Made by a program: the position numbers and the translations under genes. The notes beneath the pieces were generated by a model. The model was not told the DNA's origin. It saw only the letters and a list, made by a program, of their open reading frames with translations, and made no database searches. Positions 22,601-38,400 of a DNA stretch of 64,000 nucleotides are shown one piece after another (positions within the stretch are counted from its first letter, which is position 1; each line of letters begins with the position of its first letter). The stretch comes from Ariolimax columbianus (Eukaryota; Mollusca; Gastropoda; Stylommatophora; Arionidae), in NCBI GenBank assembly GCA_036924085.1, contig JAVGWX010000003.1:122136764-122200763 (forward strand), in the 5' to 3' direction.

Positions 22601-25600
22601 ACACTGGTGTGGATCTTGGTGTTCAATACCCTGGTGTGGATCTTGGTGTTCAATACCCTGGTGTGAATCTTGGTGTTCAATACACTGGTGTGGATCTTGG
22701 TGTTCAATACACTGGTGTGGATCTTGGTGTTCAATACACTGGTGTGGATCTTGGTGTTCAATACCCTGGTGTGGATCTTGGTGTTCAATACCCTGGTGTG
22801 GATCTTGGTGTTCAATACACTGGTGTGGATCTTGGTGCTCAGTACTCTGGTGTGGATCTTGGTGTTCAATACCCTGGTGTGGATCTTAGTGTTCAATACA
22901 CTGGTGTGGATCTTGGTATTCAATACACTGGTGTGGATCTTGGTGTTCAATACACTGGTGTGGATCTTGGTGTTCAATACACTGGTGTGGATCTTGGTGT
23001 TCAATACTCTGGTGTGGATCTTGGTGTTCAATACCCTGGTATGGATCTTGGTGTTCAATACACTGGTATGGATCTTGGTGTTCAATACCCTGGTGTGGAT
23101 CTTGGATCTTGGTGTTCAATACCCTGGTGTGGATCTTGGTGTTCAATACACAGGTGTGGATCTTGGTGTTCAATACACTGGTGTGGATCTTGGTGTTCAA
23201 TACCCTGTTGTGGATCTTGGTGTTCAATGCCCTGGTGTGGATCTTGGTGGTAGAAACAAATGGTCGCTGCGAGCTGCTGAAACTCAGCCTGGACTATGAG
23301 ATATGTTTGCACAGCAGGTGATCAATATCTCTACCATATCTTGCGCTACTGACTGTCCTTCAAAGGACTCGATTTGACATCTTAGTGGTTGCTAAGGTAA
23401 ACATAAAAGGTCATTGTTTCCTTTTGGGCCATGTTATAAGGAAAAAAGGTCATTGTTTCTTTTTGGATCTGGTCATAATGAGAAAATGTAATTGTTTCCA
23501 TTTGGACCATGCTATAACGAAGTGACTTGGGATGGTTGTGCATGGGACTAGAGTTGTAACAAAAAGTGCTACCCAAAACCACTTCTACAAGATCGATCAG
23601 GAAGTGCTTGTATAAAGGCTTTCTGCAATGAATCAGCTGCAGCGGCTGCCTTTTGATTCATACAGAATGAAGACGTGGACACAGGAATTAAAATATGGAC
23701 ACATACCCTTATTGCTTTCTTGAAAGTGGTTATGTCCGGGTTGGTCGTATCACTGCTGTCCATGTTTCTGTAATGAGCCAGAAGGCAATATTTTGATGTG
23801 GAGGCATGCTATAAGCAGAATCATTTTAATGTGGAGGTAAGCTATACGCAGAATCATTTTAATGTGGAGGCATGCTAAAAGCAGAATCATTTTAATGTGG
23901 AGGCATGCTATACGCAGAATCATTTTAATGTGGAGGCATGCTATACGCAGAATCATTTTAATGTGGAGGCATGCTATACACAGAATCATTTTAATGTGGA
24001 GGCATGCTATACGCAGAATCATTTTAATGTGGAGGTAAGCTATATGCAGAATCATTTTAATGTGGAGGCATGCTATACATATAATCATTTTAATGTGGAG
24101 GTAAGCTATACGCAGAATCATTTTCACGTGAAACCCACTAACAGCAACAAAGCTTCACATTTACGACATATTGCACACCAGTCACAATTAACATGAACAC
24201 AAGCAATAACAATCTGGAGGCCCATAACAAAGTCCAGGAGCTGAAGATGTAGCAGTGAATGGACAGACAGCATTGAATGGACAGGCAGCAGTGAAAGGAC
24301 TGTCAGCAGTGAATGGACTGTCAGCAGTGAATGGACTGTCAGAAGTGAATTGACAGATTGCAGTGAATGAACTGACAGCAGTGAATGGACAGACAGCAGT
24401 GAATGGACAGACAGCAGTGAATGGACAGATAGCAGTGAATGGACAGACAGCAGTGAATGGACAGATAGCAGTGAATGGACAGACAGCAGTGAATGGACAG
24501 ACAGCAGCGAATGGACTGTCAGCAGTGAATGGACAGATAGCACTGAATGAACTGATAGCAGTGAATGGACACATAGCAGTGAATGAACTGCCAGCAATTA
24601 ATGGACAGACAGCAGTGAATGGACATACAGCAGTGAATGAACTGACAGACAGCAGCGAATGGACTGTCAGCAGTGAATGGAGAGATAGCAGTGAATGAGC
24701 TGACAGACAGCAGCGAATGGATTGACAGCAGTGATTAAACTGGCAGATAGCAGTGAATGAACTGACAGACAGCAGCGAATGGACAGAGAGCAGTGAATGG
24801 ACTGACAGCAGTGAATGGCCTAACAGACAGCAGTGAATGGCCTGACAGACAGCAGTGAATAGACTGACAGCAGTGAATGAATTGACAGCAGTGAATGGAC
24901 TGACAGACAGCAGTGAATGAACCGACAGCAGTGAATGGACTGACAGCAGTGAATGGACAGACAGCAGTGAATGGACTGACAGCAGTGAATGAACTGACAG
25001 CAGTGAATGGACTGACAGCAGTGAATGGACTGACTGACAGCAGTGAATGGACTGACAGCAGTGAATGGACTGACAGCAGTGAATGGCCTAACAGACAGCA
25101 GTGAATGGCCTGACAGACAGCAGTGAATGGACTGACAGCAGTGAATGAATTGACAGCAGTGAATGGACTGACAGACAGCAGTGAATGAACCGACAGCAGT
25201 GAATGGACTGACAGCAGTGAATGGACAGACAGCAGTGAATGGACTGACAGCAGTGAATGGACAGACAGCAGTGAATGGACTGACAAACAGCAGTGAATGA
25301 ACCGACAGCAGTGAATGGACTGACAGCAGTGAATGGACAGACAGCAGTGAATGGAGTGATTGACAGCAGTGAATGGCCTGACAGACAGCAGTGAATGGCC
25401 TGATAGATAGCAGTGAATGGCCTGACTGACAGCAGTGAATGGCCTGACAGACAGCAGTGAATGGCCTGACAGACAGCAGTGAATGGTCTGACAGTCAGCA
25501 GTGAATGGCCTAATTGACAGCAGTGAATGGCCTGACTGACAGCAGTGAATGGCCTGACAGACAGCAGTGAATGGCCTGACAGACAGCAGTGAATGGTCTG

Positions 25601-28600
25601 ACAGTCAGCAGTGAATGGCCTGATTGACAGCAGTGAATGGCCTGACAGACAGCAGTGAATGGAGTGATTGACAGCAGTGAATGGACTAACAGCAGTGAAT
25701 GGACTGTCAGCAGTGAATGGACAGATTGCAGTGAATGAACTGACAGCAGTGAATGGACAGATAGCAGTGAATGAACTGACATCATTGAATGGACAGATAG
25801 CAGTGAACGGACATACAGCAGTGAATGAACTGACAGACAGCAGCGAATGGACTGTCAGCAGTGAATGGACAGACAGCAGTGAATGAGCTGACAGACAGCA
25901 GCGAATGGATTGACAGCAGTGATTGGACTGGCAGATAGCAGTGAATGGACAGACAGCAGTGAATGAACTGACAGCAGTGAATGGACTGACAGCCGTGAAT
26001 GGACTGACTGACAGCAGTGAATGGACTTACAGCAGTGAATGAACTGACTGACAGCAGTGAATGAACTGACAGCAGTGAATGGACTGACATCAGTGAATGG
26101 ACTGACTGACAGCAGTGAATGGACAGACAGCAGTGAATGGACAGACAGCAGTGAATGGACTGACAGCAGTGAATGGCCTAACAGTCAGCAGTGAATGGCC
26201 TGATTGACAGCAGTGAATGGCCTGACAGACAGCAGTGAATGACCTGACAGACAGCAGTGAATGGCCTGACAGACAGCAGTGAATGGTCAGATAGCAGTGA
26301 ATGGACTGACTGACAGCAGTGAATGGACTGACTGACAGCAGTGAATGGTCAGATAGCAGTGAATGGACTGACTGACAGCAGTGAATGGTCAGATAGCAGT
26401 GAATGGACTGACTGACAGCAGTGAATGGACAGACAGCAGTGAATGGACAGACAGCAGTGAATGGACCGACAGCAGTGAATGGAATGACAGCAGTGAATGG
26501 ACTGACTGACAGCAGTGAATGGACTGACAGCAGTGAATGGACTGACTGACAGCAGTGAATGGTCAGATAGCAGTGAATGGACTGACTGACAGCAGTGAAT
26601 GGACAGACAGCAGTGAATGGACAGACAGCAGAGAATGGACTGTCAGCAGTGAATGGACAGATAGCAGTGAATGAACTGCCAGCAATTAATGGACAGACAG
26701 CAGTGAATGAACTGATAGCAGTGAATGGACAGATAGCAGTGAATGAACTGCCAGCAATTAATGGACAGACAGCAGTGAATGAACTGACAGACAGCAGCGA
26801 ATGGACTGTCAGCAGTGAATGAACAGACAGCAGTGAATGAGCTGACAGACAGCAGCGAATGGATTGACAGCAGTGATTGGACTGGCAGATAGCAGTGAAT
26901 GGACAGACAGCAGTGAATGAGCTGACAGACAGCAGTGAATGGATTGACAGCAGTGATTGGACTGGCAGATAGCAGTGAATGAACTGACAGACAGCAGCGA
27001 ATGGACAGACAGCAGTGAATGAACTGACAGCAGTGAATGGCCTGACAGACAGCAGTGAATGGCCTAACAGTCAGCAGTGAATGGCCTGATTGACAGCAGT
27101 GAATGGCCTGGCAGACAGCAGTGAATGGTCTGACAGACAGCAGTGAATGGCCTGACAGACAGCAGTGAATGGTCTGACAGACAGCAGTGAATGGTCTGAC
27201 AGACAGCAGTGAATGGTCTGACAGACAGCAGTGAATGGCCTGACAGACAGCAGTGAATGGTCTGACAGACAGCAGTGAATGGACTGACAGCAGTGAATGG
27301 AGTGATTGACAGCAGTGAATGGACAGACAGCAGTGAATGGACAGACAGCAGTGAATGGACAGACAGCAGTGAATGTACCGACAGCAGTGAATGGACTGAC
27401 AGCAGTGAATGGACTGACAGAAGTTAGTAACTCACAGCTAACTGCTTATAGCAGGATCAGCAAACCATAGCTGACCATAACCCTATCCCACTTCCAAGTG
27501 ACGGCCCTTGAAACAGGCTGCACTAGTTTAGTCTGCATAAGAGAATAGGAATCTCGGAGGTAAGGTAAACCCGGTCCCAAAAATGGAGTGCTGAAACAGG
27601 ATGTTGTGGGCCAAAAGGTGCAGATATCACATCCTTTCTGCAACTATGACATAACATTCCTTGTATGACGAATACCAGAAAGAGAGAGAACAAAGACCAC
27701 CATTGAACCAAAAATATTCTTGATAAATTAATCCCAAATGTAAGACCTCCGCCCATTACAACCCCCCAGAACATTCGCACAAATGACCAACAAAGAGACA
27801 GTGACAGAAATGAGTATTACCTGTATATCTCTGCTATCTGAGAGTCATACTCCGATAGCTGGTAAAACAAGTGACTCTTTTGTGTCCAGACTGCCAATTC
27901 CTGTGACATCTCAGGCACCACCAGGAATGTACGCCAGCCACGGTTCTTCTTGGACTTCAAGATGTCCCCAAATATGTGATCACCAACATAGAGGACTTCT
28001 GCACTGGAGTTCACCATCCCCATCATTTCATTGAACACATCCACTGAACCTGCTCCCAAACAATATTTCAATTCATTGACGTCATCCACAGAGTTTGGAC
28101 AAAAAAATGTGTTAGCCATAAACAGAATTGTCAGTAAAGTTTAACAATAACATGACAACAGTAGAGTGGTATGTGGCAGTAAATTTGTGTGATGTGTGAG
28201 GTGTAAAATATAGAATGGTAAGGATTAGATCTGTGTGATGTTTTGTGACATGTAGAATATAGAATGGTAAGGATTAGATCTGTGTTATGTCATATGACTT
28301 CAATCAAATTAGAAAAGTTCAGAAATGATCACAGATTGTTATGTTTAACTTTTTTTTACAAAGGGCGCTCAAGTCAAACGTGGAGTTTTTTTTAAAGAAG
28401 TCGTTGTTGTTATTATACCATAGCTGCTGAGCAAGCCTACTTAAGTAGTCAACATGCCATTTTTTAAATAACTAATCTCCTTTAATGTTTGTGCACCTAT
28501 TACAGTGTTTAAGTAATGCTTGATAAGCTTCAGTGCAGACAAATTAGTCAGTATGTCTGGACCAACCCAGTACAGCCTGTTTCACTTCATCACCAGTGCT

Positions 28601-29377
28601 GAAATGCTGACCTTCCAGGAATCTTTTAGTGGTCCAAACAGGTGGAAATCACTTGGAGCGGCAGGTTATGCGTCGATTTTCCAATATAATGCGCACCACA
28701 ATCTGAATATTCACAGGAATAACTGTGTTGAGTTGAGACCCACCACGGTCGGGATTATCACCCACGGATGTACGGCCTTCTCTAAAACATTTACAACATT
28801 CAAGTGTCTTACTGCGGCTGGGTGTCTCATCACTGTATTGTGAATGCAGTCTTCTCTAAATTTCTGCATACGTCACGCCTTCTTTCACAAGAAACTACAT
28901 CACAACCTGCTGTTCCATGCAATCACTAACAGTGTTGTCTGCCATTTTTATTTATCTGTCATGCGACTGGCACATGGCAAGTGGACCACCTAGCTGTAAT
29001 GGAACACAAGTGCCCCTAACTAATGATAGTAGTTCCAGCACACTATAACCCATTCAGGTAGAACTAGAACAAAATGTTCCAGTTTGATTTGAACGCCCCT
29101 CGTAATAAAGGAGAAAGAAAAACTTTTAATTGTACCAAAGAGTTCACAAAGAGATTATTATTTATATATAAAGCAAGTAGCATGTTCTTTACAACTGCCA
29201 ATCTATTTGGTTGTTATAAGTTTCTTGGCAAATGTGCAGTACGGTAGGTTGCCATTACTTTCCATACGTGGAGGAGCAAAAAAATCCATGTCTGTCAAAC
29301 AGAACACGAGCGTGACTCGAATCGGGTGCGTTGAAGGGATGCTTCACCTCTAGCCAGCCTCTATCCATTTTTATATT

Positions 29378-29417
<40 letters not shown>

Positions 29418-32400
29418 TCATTATAATACTGTAATAACCACAACATTTAGAAATGATTTGATGACTTGACATAGACGTTTCTCACCTCCAGAATATATGG
29501 CATTGGATCTAATCTTTCCAGTAAAAGTTCCCAGATGAAGTCCCCCAGTTTTCTGTGTAGATAAGTGACACAAATTATTTTACCATGTATTAATATATTG
29601 GACCTCCTTTTATAACAAAATTAAATAAAAACCAACCTCTACGCCTCACGGTAGAAGAGGAGCGACTAAGTAAGTAAATAAAAACCAGAGAAGAAATGTC
29701 AGACTTTCATTAACAAATTTATAACAAAAATGGACAATGTCTAAGCATGGTGATTACCAAACATACAAAGAGGATGCTCAAGGAAGTGAATAAACCCAGC
29801 ATTTTGAAACAGGATATAGTGCTCGGCCAAGGGAAATATGGACTGACGGAGGTGCTGAAGTATATGAAAGAGGTGATGACCACAGTGGAAGCTACAAAAA
29901 TAGCTTACATGTACTGGTAGATTTTTCTACAACTAGCAACTATGGTGGAAAGAAGAGTAATTATTTTAGTCAGAACAAACACAGATAAACTGCAAAGGTG
30001 GTAGTGTCCTCTTGTCTTTTGGCACTGGCGGGATTGTCAAATTCTTGAATGTGATGTTATTACGCTATACATTTTCAGGTTGAAAATCACGAATCTTGTC
30101 AAAATATTGACGGTGCCTCCACTGTGCTAGACAATTTTGTGTTGATAATCACGAATCTCATCAAAATCTTGACTGTGCCTCCACTGTGCTAGACAATTTT
30201 ATGTTGATAATCACGAATCTCCTCAAAATCTTGACTGTGCCTCCACTGTGCTAGACAATTTTGTGTTGAAAATCACGAATCTTGTCAAATTCTTGAATGT
30301 GACTTTAGTGTGTCACACATGTTCATGTTGAGAATCATGAATCCTCACCGGCTGTCATAAAAAGAAAAGGATGTTTGTGACTTGATGTCATAGTTTACAG
30401 TGAAGCTGTAATATCTACACAATTTCAGCACATCTTTTTGGTCTGGATTTCCATTCCCTCTTTGATCACAAACCTCTTAGTCAGGCTGCATGGTTGCTGT
30501 CTGTTTACAGGACCGCCACTTGGAGGGGGAATAGAGTCTTGGTCAGTTATTGGTCTTTGACCCTGATGCAAGCAGCCAACTATGAGTCGCTGGTTGCTGT
30601 CAGCTCATTCACTGCTGCATCTTCGGCCCCAAAAACTACAACCATTCCTCATGGACTCATTGATACATTAGAGGAAAACATGAAGATTAATTTGATATCG
30701 GAGACTCAGAGAACAATAAAAAAACAAAACACAGATTTGAATCAAAATATTAGGGGGCTAATAAGATCATTCAAATAAGCAAGAACCAATCATCTAGCAA
30801 CGCAAACAAAAACTGTTCTGGGTTAGCCGGAAAACAAAAATGACAATCAAACTTAAAATAAATATAATATACTAAGGTGATAAGAGTAACAATAGAATTT
30901 GTAATGGTAATTAATCAATCAATCAATTAAAACGGTTCAACTCGCTAAGTCTTCCTGCCATGTACCGTCCTTCCCCCATGTCTTTCCTGTCATTGGCCGG
31001 TTTGTCTCGACTTCCCTTCTCCATGAGTGTTTAGGTATGCCCCTTCTTCTCTTGTCTAGAGGATTCTAGAACAGTGACTGTGTCGTTTCAGTTAACTTTT
31101 TCTTTGTTCCTCTCATTACAGAGCCACACAATAGGGCTGACTTGACATTAGAGAAAAAGATCTGTATTTGTGTGGCGAATTTAATTTCTTTAGATTTCCA
31201 CAAATTCCCTAAAGCAATAAAAGCCTTGCCTTTTGTATTCTTAATGCGATATCTCTATCAGTACGTCCAACCGTGTCTATATTACTACCAAGATATATAA
31301 ATGATTCAAGTAATGGATATGGAACACCCAAAATGAAATTAACAAAACATATTTACAACAATTTGAAAGACTTGGACAAACAACTGTGAAAAGGGACAAA
31401 AGCAATAATTCACTTACAATGTTGACCTCTCTGAGCACGGTTCCTTGAGAAAAGAAAAGTGGCTTTCTTGCATCAACAACAATGAAATCAAAGAAGGTTA
31501 TCCACTCATTCTTGTCATGGTTAGTCTGTGATATTGGTGATAGAAAAACAAGCAAATTATTTCAGTCTGAACCTTTAAAGAGGTTTGTTCTCTCAATAAG
31601 AATAAGCACATATCATGAATATGGGGTTAGTCTATGCCCTTCAGGATGTACATAGACAGGACAGAATAGGACACCTGTAACCTTCCAAGAATGTCTCAGA
31701 AGACAAGTGCAGAGGGCTGTGCATGGGGTTAATGATCTAATCATGCAAAATAAACTGCAACAGAAGTCACCATTTCAAAAGTACACATAAATGTATTGAT
31801 ACAGGCTTCCTCTTAGTGGGGAGGTCAGATGCAGGCGTGGCTCTATGCATGTTAAGAGGAGAAGCGGGGAGACAAAGAAGATGAGTAACTGCTGCATCTT
31901 GAAAGCATTGGGTATCTGATATTAGCAATGTATTTTTAAAATGTAATTTTGAATGAATTAACAGATCCTGGAAAATGTCTTAGTGGTTATTATTCTATCA
32001 TGGGGTATATAAGCTTTCTTTAACTGAAATTACATTATCTGCCATTGCTATATTACTGATTCCTTGTTCTAAAACGTGATTATTGATGAATTAGCAGATC
32101 CTGGAATATTTCTTAGTGTTTCAATGTGTTCACACAATTTTAAAAAAAAAGTTCACTTATCTACGCTTTGTGTTGGCACTCCTTTCCCCACCAGAACCTC
32201 CTCACAAGTCTCGTTCCATACATTTTTAATCTGTTGACAGTTACCTTCCATCTCTTCTATTTCTCCTATTTGTTTTAGAACATCATACCTATTTGATATC
32301 GCAGATTTAAATTGATCTTGTATGTTTTTGTTCTTGAGGAATCCCATATTGAATAATATATATATAAATATAATTTCTTAAATGATCTATTTATTTACTA

Positions 32401-35400
32401 ACCTCTGTGTCAAACAAGTAGGTCATGACTGTCTGAAAACAAGAAAAAATGACTATATTAGTCAAGATCAAACATTATCTAACCTTAGTGTCTACAGATA
32501 CCCGAAAAAGTGTAGAATGGTATTTGGGGTGAATCTCATTTAAAGATTTGCTAGAGTGTGAGGTAAGGTCATTGCTCAGCAATAATTTCCAGTTTGAAAA
32601 TTCAGATTGAGGCAGTGACTTTGACTCTAAAGTGGTTATCTGGGATCTCTTTAATGCGAGCAGTCACTGTTCCGAACTTTCAATCCTTGCTTTGGAAGGT
32701 ACAAAAAGGCTGACTGTGGCAGAGTTGACAGCGGACACAGAAGTCTCAAACCTTCAGGAACTTCCGTGGATCTATTATCCTGGTCAAGCTGGGGTTTATT
32801 GAAATGAAAGAGGTCACACCCTGGCCTCAAAGGCTCCCATTATGGAGACATTACGAGTTGCTAGGGGTGACACTTTGAAGTTCATCAATGACCACGTCAC
32901 CAGTGATGTCACTGCAATCCAATAATCAGCAGTCCTGATTACAAAGTTTGGAAATAATATTGGGTCTAGCAGAAAGGGGCGCCTGAGAGGACTAAGGGAT
33001 GTGTGCAACCTATGAGTTCTCAGTCCCTCTCAGGAAATGGGGGAGGTTGTGGCTACTGATGGTCCTCATAGCCTAGAGTACAGTAACATTGATTCTTAAC
33101 AAAACTGGACAGATCAGTCAAACATTTCCGCCCATATTTACTTCATTTCATTTTCAATCAATATCATTGAACCCATAGATTTGTATCAGGATGGATGGTC
33201 AACATGTCAGATTTGAGCCATCAGTCAATATCATTGAACTGATAGATTTGTATTAGAATGGTCAACCTGTCAGGTTTGAGCCATCAATCAATATCATTGA
33301 ACCGATAGATTTGTATTAGGATAGTCAACCTGTCAGGTTTGAGCCATATTTTATCAGTTGTCATTAGTGTTGCTGTTATAATTGTTGAAATCACTTGAAC
33401 TGAGTTAATTCAACTCTTGATGATGTTTCTTCAGTAGCAAGTTACAGTGGCTCTTCTCACATTCGTAACTGGGTCAGCAGGTGAACTAGCTTACTCATGT
33501 CATATACAACTCACCATTAGAGGGATTTAGTGGCGAGCCTAACTGAAGAGCCTAGCATTGCACAACAGCCAAGAGGTCTTTGATTCATCTTCTTAAGTAC
33601 ACTTTGGGATGTGAGGAGAGTCACTGTAACCCACCACTAAAGAAAGTCGTCAAGAGTATCGGACTCATCTACGAGTGGCATTAGCAATGACAACAGCAAT
33701 AGTGTTGATCTTCATCAGTGTTGACTTCACACAATGACATATAATGAGAACTTAATGGCTACCAGCACAGCCATAGGCAGAGTGCAAAAGCTAAACTACT
33801 GGACAGGTAAAATGTCAACAGTGAAAAGCTTGGACGCTGGAAATTCCGAAGTCTCACCTTCTCCACGCCTAGTAAGTCACAGAAATGAAACCACACATAT
33901 ACTTACTACTGATAGTCAAGTGAAATTCTGAAAGGTATCCCATAGAAGACACCTTCTAAGGGTCAAACGGATGAATTTGCGGACCAAAAGGAATGCTTTA
34001 CGTTACTTGGCATCTGTCACTGATCTGATCGATTGAATACCAAGACTCCAATTTCCAAAATTCTCATGCTCAAGAAGATAACCTGGCAATTATTGGCCAC
34101 TATATAGCACAAAGGAATTTTAATTGGGCAGAAACAGAGCTGTTAGTACGTAGCTAATTGTCAGTCTTCTGACTGTAGTAAACTTGACCATATTTGTGAG
34201 ACTTCAATGGATAGATGACAAACTTGTCTCTTTCTCTTCATAATATGTAGGACATTTGGAAACTTTTATTCTTGCATTGTAAACTGCTACTAAGAAATCT
34301 AGAGTCGATTGTCAGTGATGAAGGATTAAAATGTGAGGTGTTGGCCAGAATAGCACAGACAATAGCAGCGCTTGCACGGCTTAACAAAATCTGACAAGAT
34401 AAACGGTGAGCACTATGTGCGAAAATCAGATTAATGCGTACTCCCATCCTGTAAATATTCCTCTATGCTTGTGAGACAAGGACAGTTACAGCTGACCTTC
34501 AGCGAAGGATACAGGACTTGGAGATGAGATGTTTCCGAAGACTTTTAAATGTCACGTACAAAGATCGAGTTACAAATGAGGAAATACGAGATAGAATTAC
34601 AACAGCAACAGGGCCTTTTGAAGACCTCTTGGCAACTGTCAAAAGAAGCTTGGTACACTCACATATCGCGATCAAATGGCCTTGCAAATACGATCCTCCA
34701 CAGAAAACTGCAAGGCAGACGATGAAGAGGCCGTCCTAAAAAGAGGTGGGAGGACAACATAAAAGAATGGACCAATCTTCCGACCACAAGAGGCATAGGC
34801 AGCGGCCGCTGACAGAGAATCGTGGCATGGTGTTGTGAGAATATTTTCATGTGTGCCCCAACAACCTCACCGGTTACGGGATGGCCTGACCTGACTAAGA
34901 AATACTGGTACATTGAAGAAAAGTTAGTCCAGAGAAAGTTTAATGCTCAGTCTACGTATAAGAATTACTCAAGCCAATGAATGTGCTTGATGGTATTGTA
35001 GGAAAGTTTGTGAGCCGATATATCAGCTTTCTGGAGTGAATCAGTTAACTGATGTTCCTACATGTGCATGTGGTTTGTCCAGTGACTAGAATATAATTGG
35101 TTGATACACAGGGCATATGAGGGAAACACTCCCCAGCTAATGGTGACATAATTGTCTGCAAATGTAGTCATATAGCTGACATGACCATCAAGGGTAAAGT
35201 TTTCAGAGACGTCGTTGTACCAGGCCTCGGCTTTTTCTGAGGCAGGGTGGCCTTGTGCTCTCTGTGCAGCTATAAAGCTACATTAGACTTCAAAGTGTCG
35301 AGACACGTCCATCATAAACAAGGCTTTTTGTGCAATGAAAGGGGATACAACTCTTTCAGCCTTCGTTGTACGAAATCAAATACTGTTTGTCTACCCTTAA

Positions 35401-38400
35401 TAGTTTAATGCGATAGGTTGAGCATATCTTTCTTTAGTCCCCTTTTCTGAAATGCTTGGAATGTTACAGTGGTCAAATTCTTGTAAATTGGTGTACTATT
35501 CGGGTGTTCTAGTATGCACTCTTCTATCTACGAGGACAAGTCAGTAAATTGGTCACCAAAAGCAATTTAAAAAATAAACTAAATGAGATAGGAACTTGAC
35601 AACAATGTATCAGTGCACTTACATTGTCATTAATTTCTCAACATGATGTTCACTAAAACCGTTACACTTATTCTATCGATTATCAGCGCAAAGGATAGGT
35701 TCATTCAATTCAATTAGTATTTGTCAGTCTTTTGTCTGGACACCCACAGTAAGCACATTTTCCAGAAATTCGGTTGATCATGCATTATGCTGTACGCCAA
35801 ACCATGCAAACACCCTGTTGAAGTTGCTACACTGTCTGTCATTATTCGCCTGTCAGCTCCAATCATCTCCCCCACCCACAGCACAGATGCTTCAGTTGCA
35901 ATCCCTCACCAGCAATATTTTAGCATACTTGAGAATGTTTATTAACCCAGTTTTAAACCATTTTACGCAACAAACACTTCTCACCTCTAGCAGAAGGCAT
36001 CACTTATCAATATTCTTTACCAAAAGTCCTTTTGCCCACCTAAAAAATTACCAAAAACGCAGACAAACATACTAGTCTTTGATTGCACAAACTGTGATCA
36101 CAGATGCCATGTTATATCTAAGCTGCGCACGTGCATGCAACATCTAGCATCAGCTACTTATATTAATCCAGTAACTTTGAAGAAGATATGTGCTGCACAG
36201 GAAGCTGAAAGGTTTTAACTGGTTGAAGGAACATGGCACATACTTACATTGGTATATTTGTAATCGCTGTTAGTTGCTAGGAACACTTTTTTACCCTGCT
36301 CACGAAGTCTGAAAAATGAAAGAAGTAAAACAATCAACAGAGCACTTCATTCAAAATGAGAAATATTTTATACAACATAATCAAGATATTCTATAGAACC
36401 TAATCAACATTTTCTACAATGAACTCGTGGGGGTACCAGACAACTTCTGATTAAAAAAACTTCCATGGCTTTTTCCGGTTAACACATTAAAATTATCTGC
36501 ATTCGTGATTGACTGACTTAGAACTGTTGGGAAATATTCAAAATGCAACTTCCCTGCCAGAGTTTTATCACAATTATGTGATACAATACGGGATCAAGAC
36601 GCTGAGCAGCGCATGAGCTGCAGCGGTCAGCGACCCATAGCTGACTGCTAGCGTCAGGGACGGCGAACCAGAGCTGCCAAGAACCTTCTACACCTTCACG
36701 CGGTGATCCTGGATAACAGGCTGCAGCAGGGCAGTCTGGCCAAGGAGAAAGGATCAAAGAGGGAATGCTAACCCGGTACTAGAAAATTGCTTGCTGAAGT
36801 CGGATGTGTTGGACCGAAAGGAGCAAAAAACGCAGTCAAGCTGTAAACTATGACACAACACAATCCGTTCTCTGGACTGCATTCTGTTACTTAAGCCCTT
36901 TCAGGGTTTGGTAGAGGGAGATTGAGAACGAACGAAGCCAAGCCATTTGATACAATACAACCTGTAAATAGCCTTTTTAAGGACATGGTGATAGTGTCCA
37001 TTTCACAGAAGGTGAATTTAGATAAAGAAGTATGAATACTATAAAACAGTAATATCAGTTCTCATTGATTATAGCAGTATTTGTGATACTTACTAGTGGT
37101 CCTGTTCTGGACTTCAAAGATGTATCCCATGTGACACATATCCTGATATCTCTTCCACTCTCTGATGTGAGAAAGTCGTCCCACAGCAGATAATGCTGTT
37201 AGCGATCGAGCGTTAGGGACTGCATTATAGTAGGCTTCAGATTGTTTATGAGGCTGGATGGTCAGTTCACTTCCTCATTGCCTTTCCTTCGCTAAACATG
37301 AAGCATTGTACCCATTTACAGATGGGTTGTCTAGAACTTGTTCATAACAAGATTGATCCCATTACCATTGTTGTGAGATGTAAGTGCTCAAGTTGATTAT
37401 ACAGAGACTGATTCTGACAACCTCAGTCAACCACTCAAGATGATTATATACACAGAGACTGATTCTGACAACCTCAGTCAACCACTCAAGTTGATTATAC
37501 AGAGACTGAGTCTGACAACCTCAGTCAACCACTCAAGATGATTATACAGAGACTGATTCTGACAACCATAGCCAACCACTCAAGTTGATTTTACAGAGAC
37601 TGATTCTGACAACCACAGCCAACCACTCAAGATGATTATATATACAGAGACTGATTCTGACAACCACAGCCAACCACTCAAGATGATTAAATATACAGAG
37701 ACTGATTCTGACAACCACAGCCAACCACTCAAGATGATTATATATACAGATACTGATTCTGACAACCACAGCCAACCACTCAAGATGATTATATATACAG
37801 AGACTGATTCTGACAACCACAGCCAACCACTCAAGATGATTATATATACAGAGACTGATTCTAACAAAGTGACAACCATAGTCAACCACTCAAGATGATT
37901 ATATATACAGAGATTGATTCTAACAAAGTGACAACCATATACAATGTGACTATCTACCTGGTCAAGAGGACTGGCAGGCGTTCATCTTTCTCCACATATT
38001 TTTCCACTTCTTTCATGGTATCTGCCTTCAGTGGGCCCTTCATGAAGAGACAAATGTGCAGAAGCAATTATTTTCGCATCATGGTAAGATAGAGTTGATA
38101 AATAAAAAAGTTGTGGTGATCTGCGACGGTCGTCTCGTCAGTACAACACATGATAATAAGTGATGTATATAGAGATAACAGTCAGAAAGCTGAGTCTATA
38201 TGGCACATGATGATGATGAAGCACAGGAAGAAAACAGTCAGAAACCCGAGTCCATATGGCACATGATGATGATGATCTACAGAAAGAAAACAGTCAGAAA
38301 GCTGAGTCCATATGGCACATGATGATCTTCAGGAGGAAAACAGCCAGAAAGCTGAATCCCTATAGCACATGATGATGATTATCTACAGGAAGAAAACAGA

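Noticed and set aside
22159..23253. 364-codon open frame, the longest in the window
   Set aside because: Nearly all of it is the nine-codon translation of a 27-bp array; no start context, domain or splice evidence supports a gene.
24124..27400. Many open frames of 60-183 codons on both strands
   Set aside because: All come from the 18-bp array, which has few stops in any phase.
24250..27425. CRISPR-like array
   Set aside because: Repeats are contiguous with no unique spacers, and the DNA is animal.
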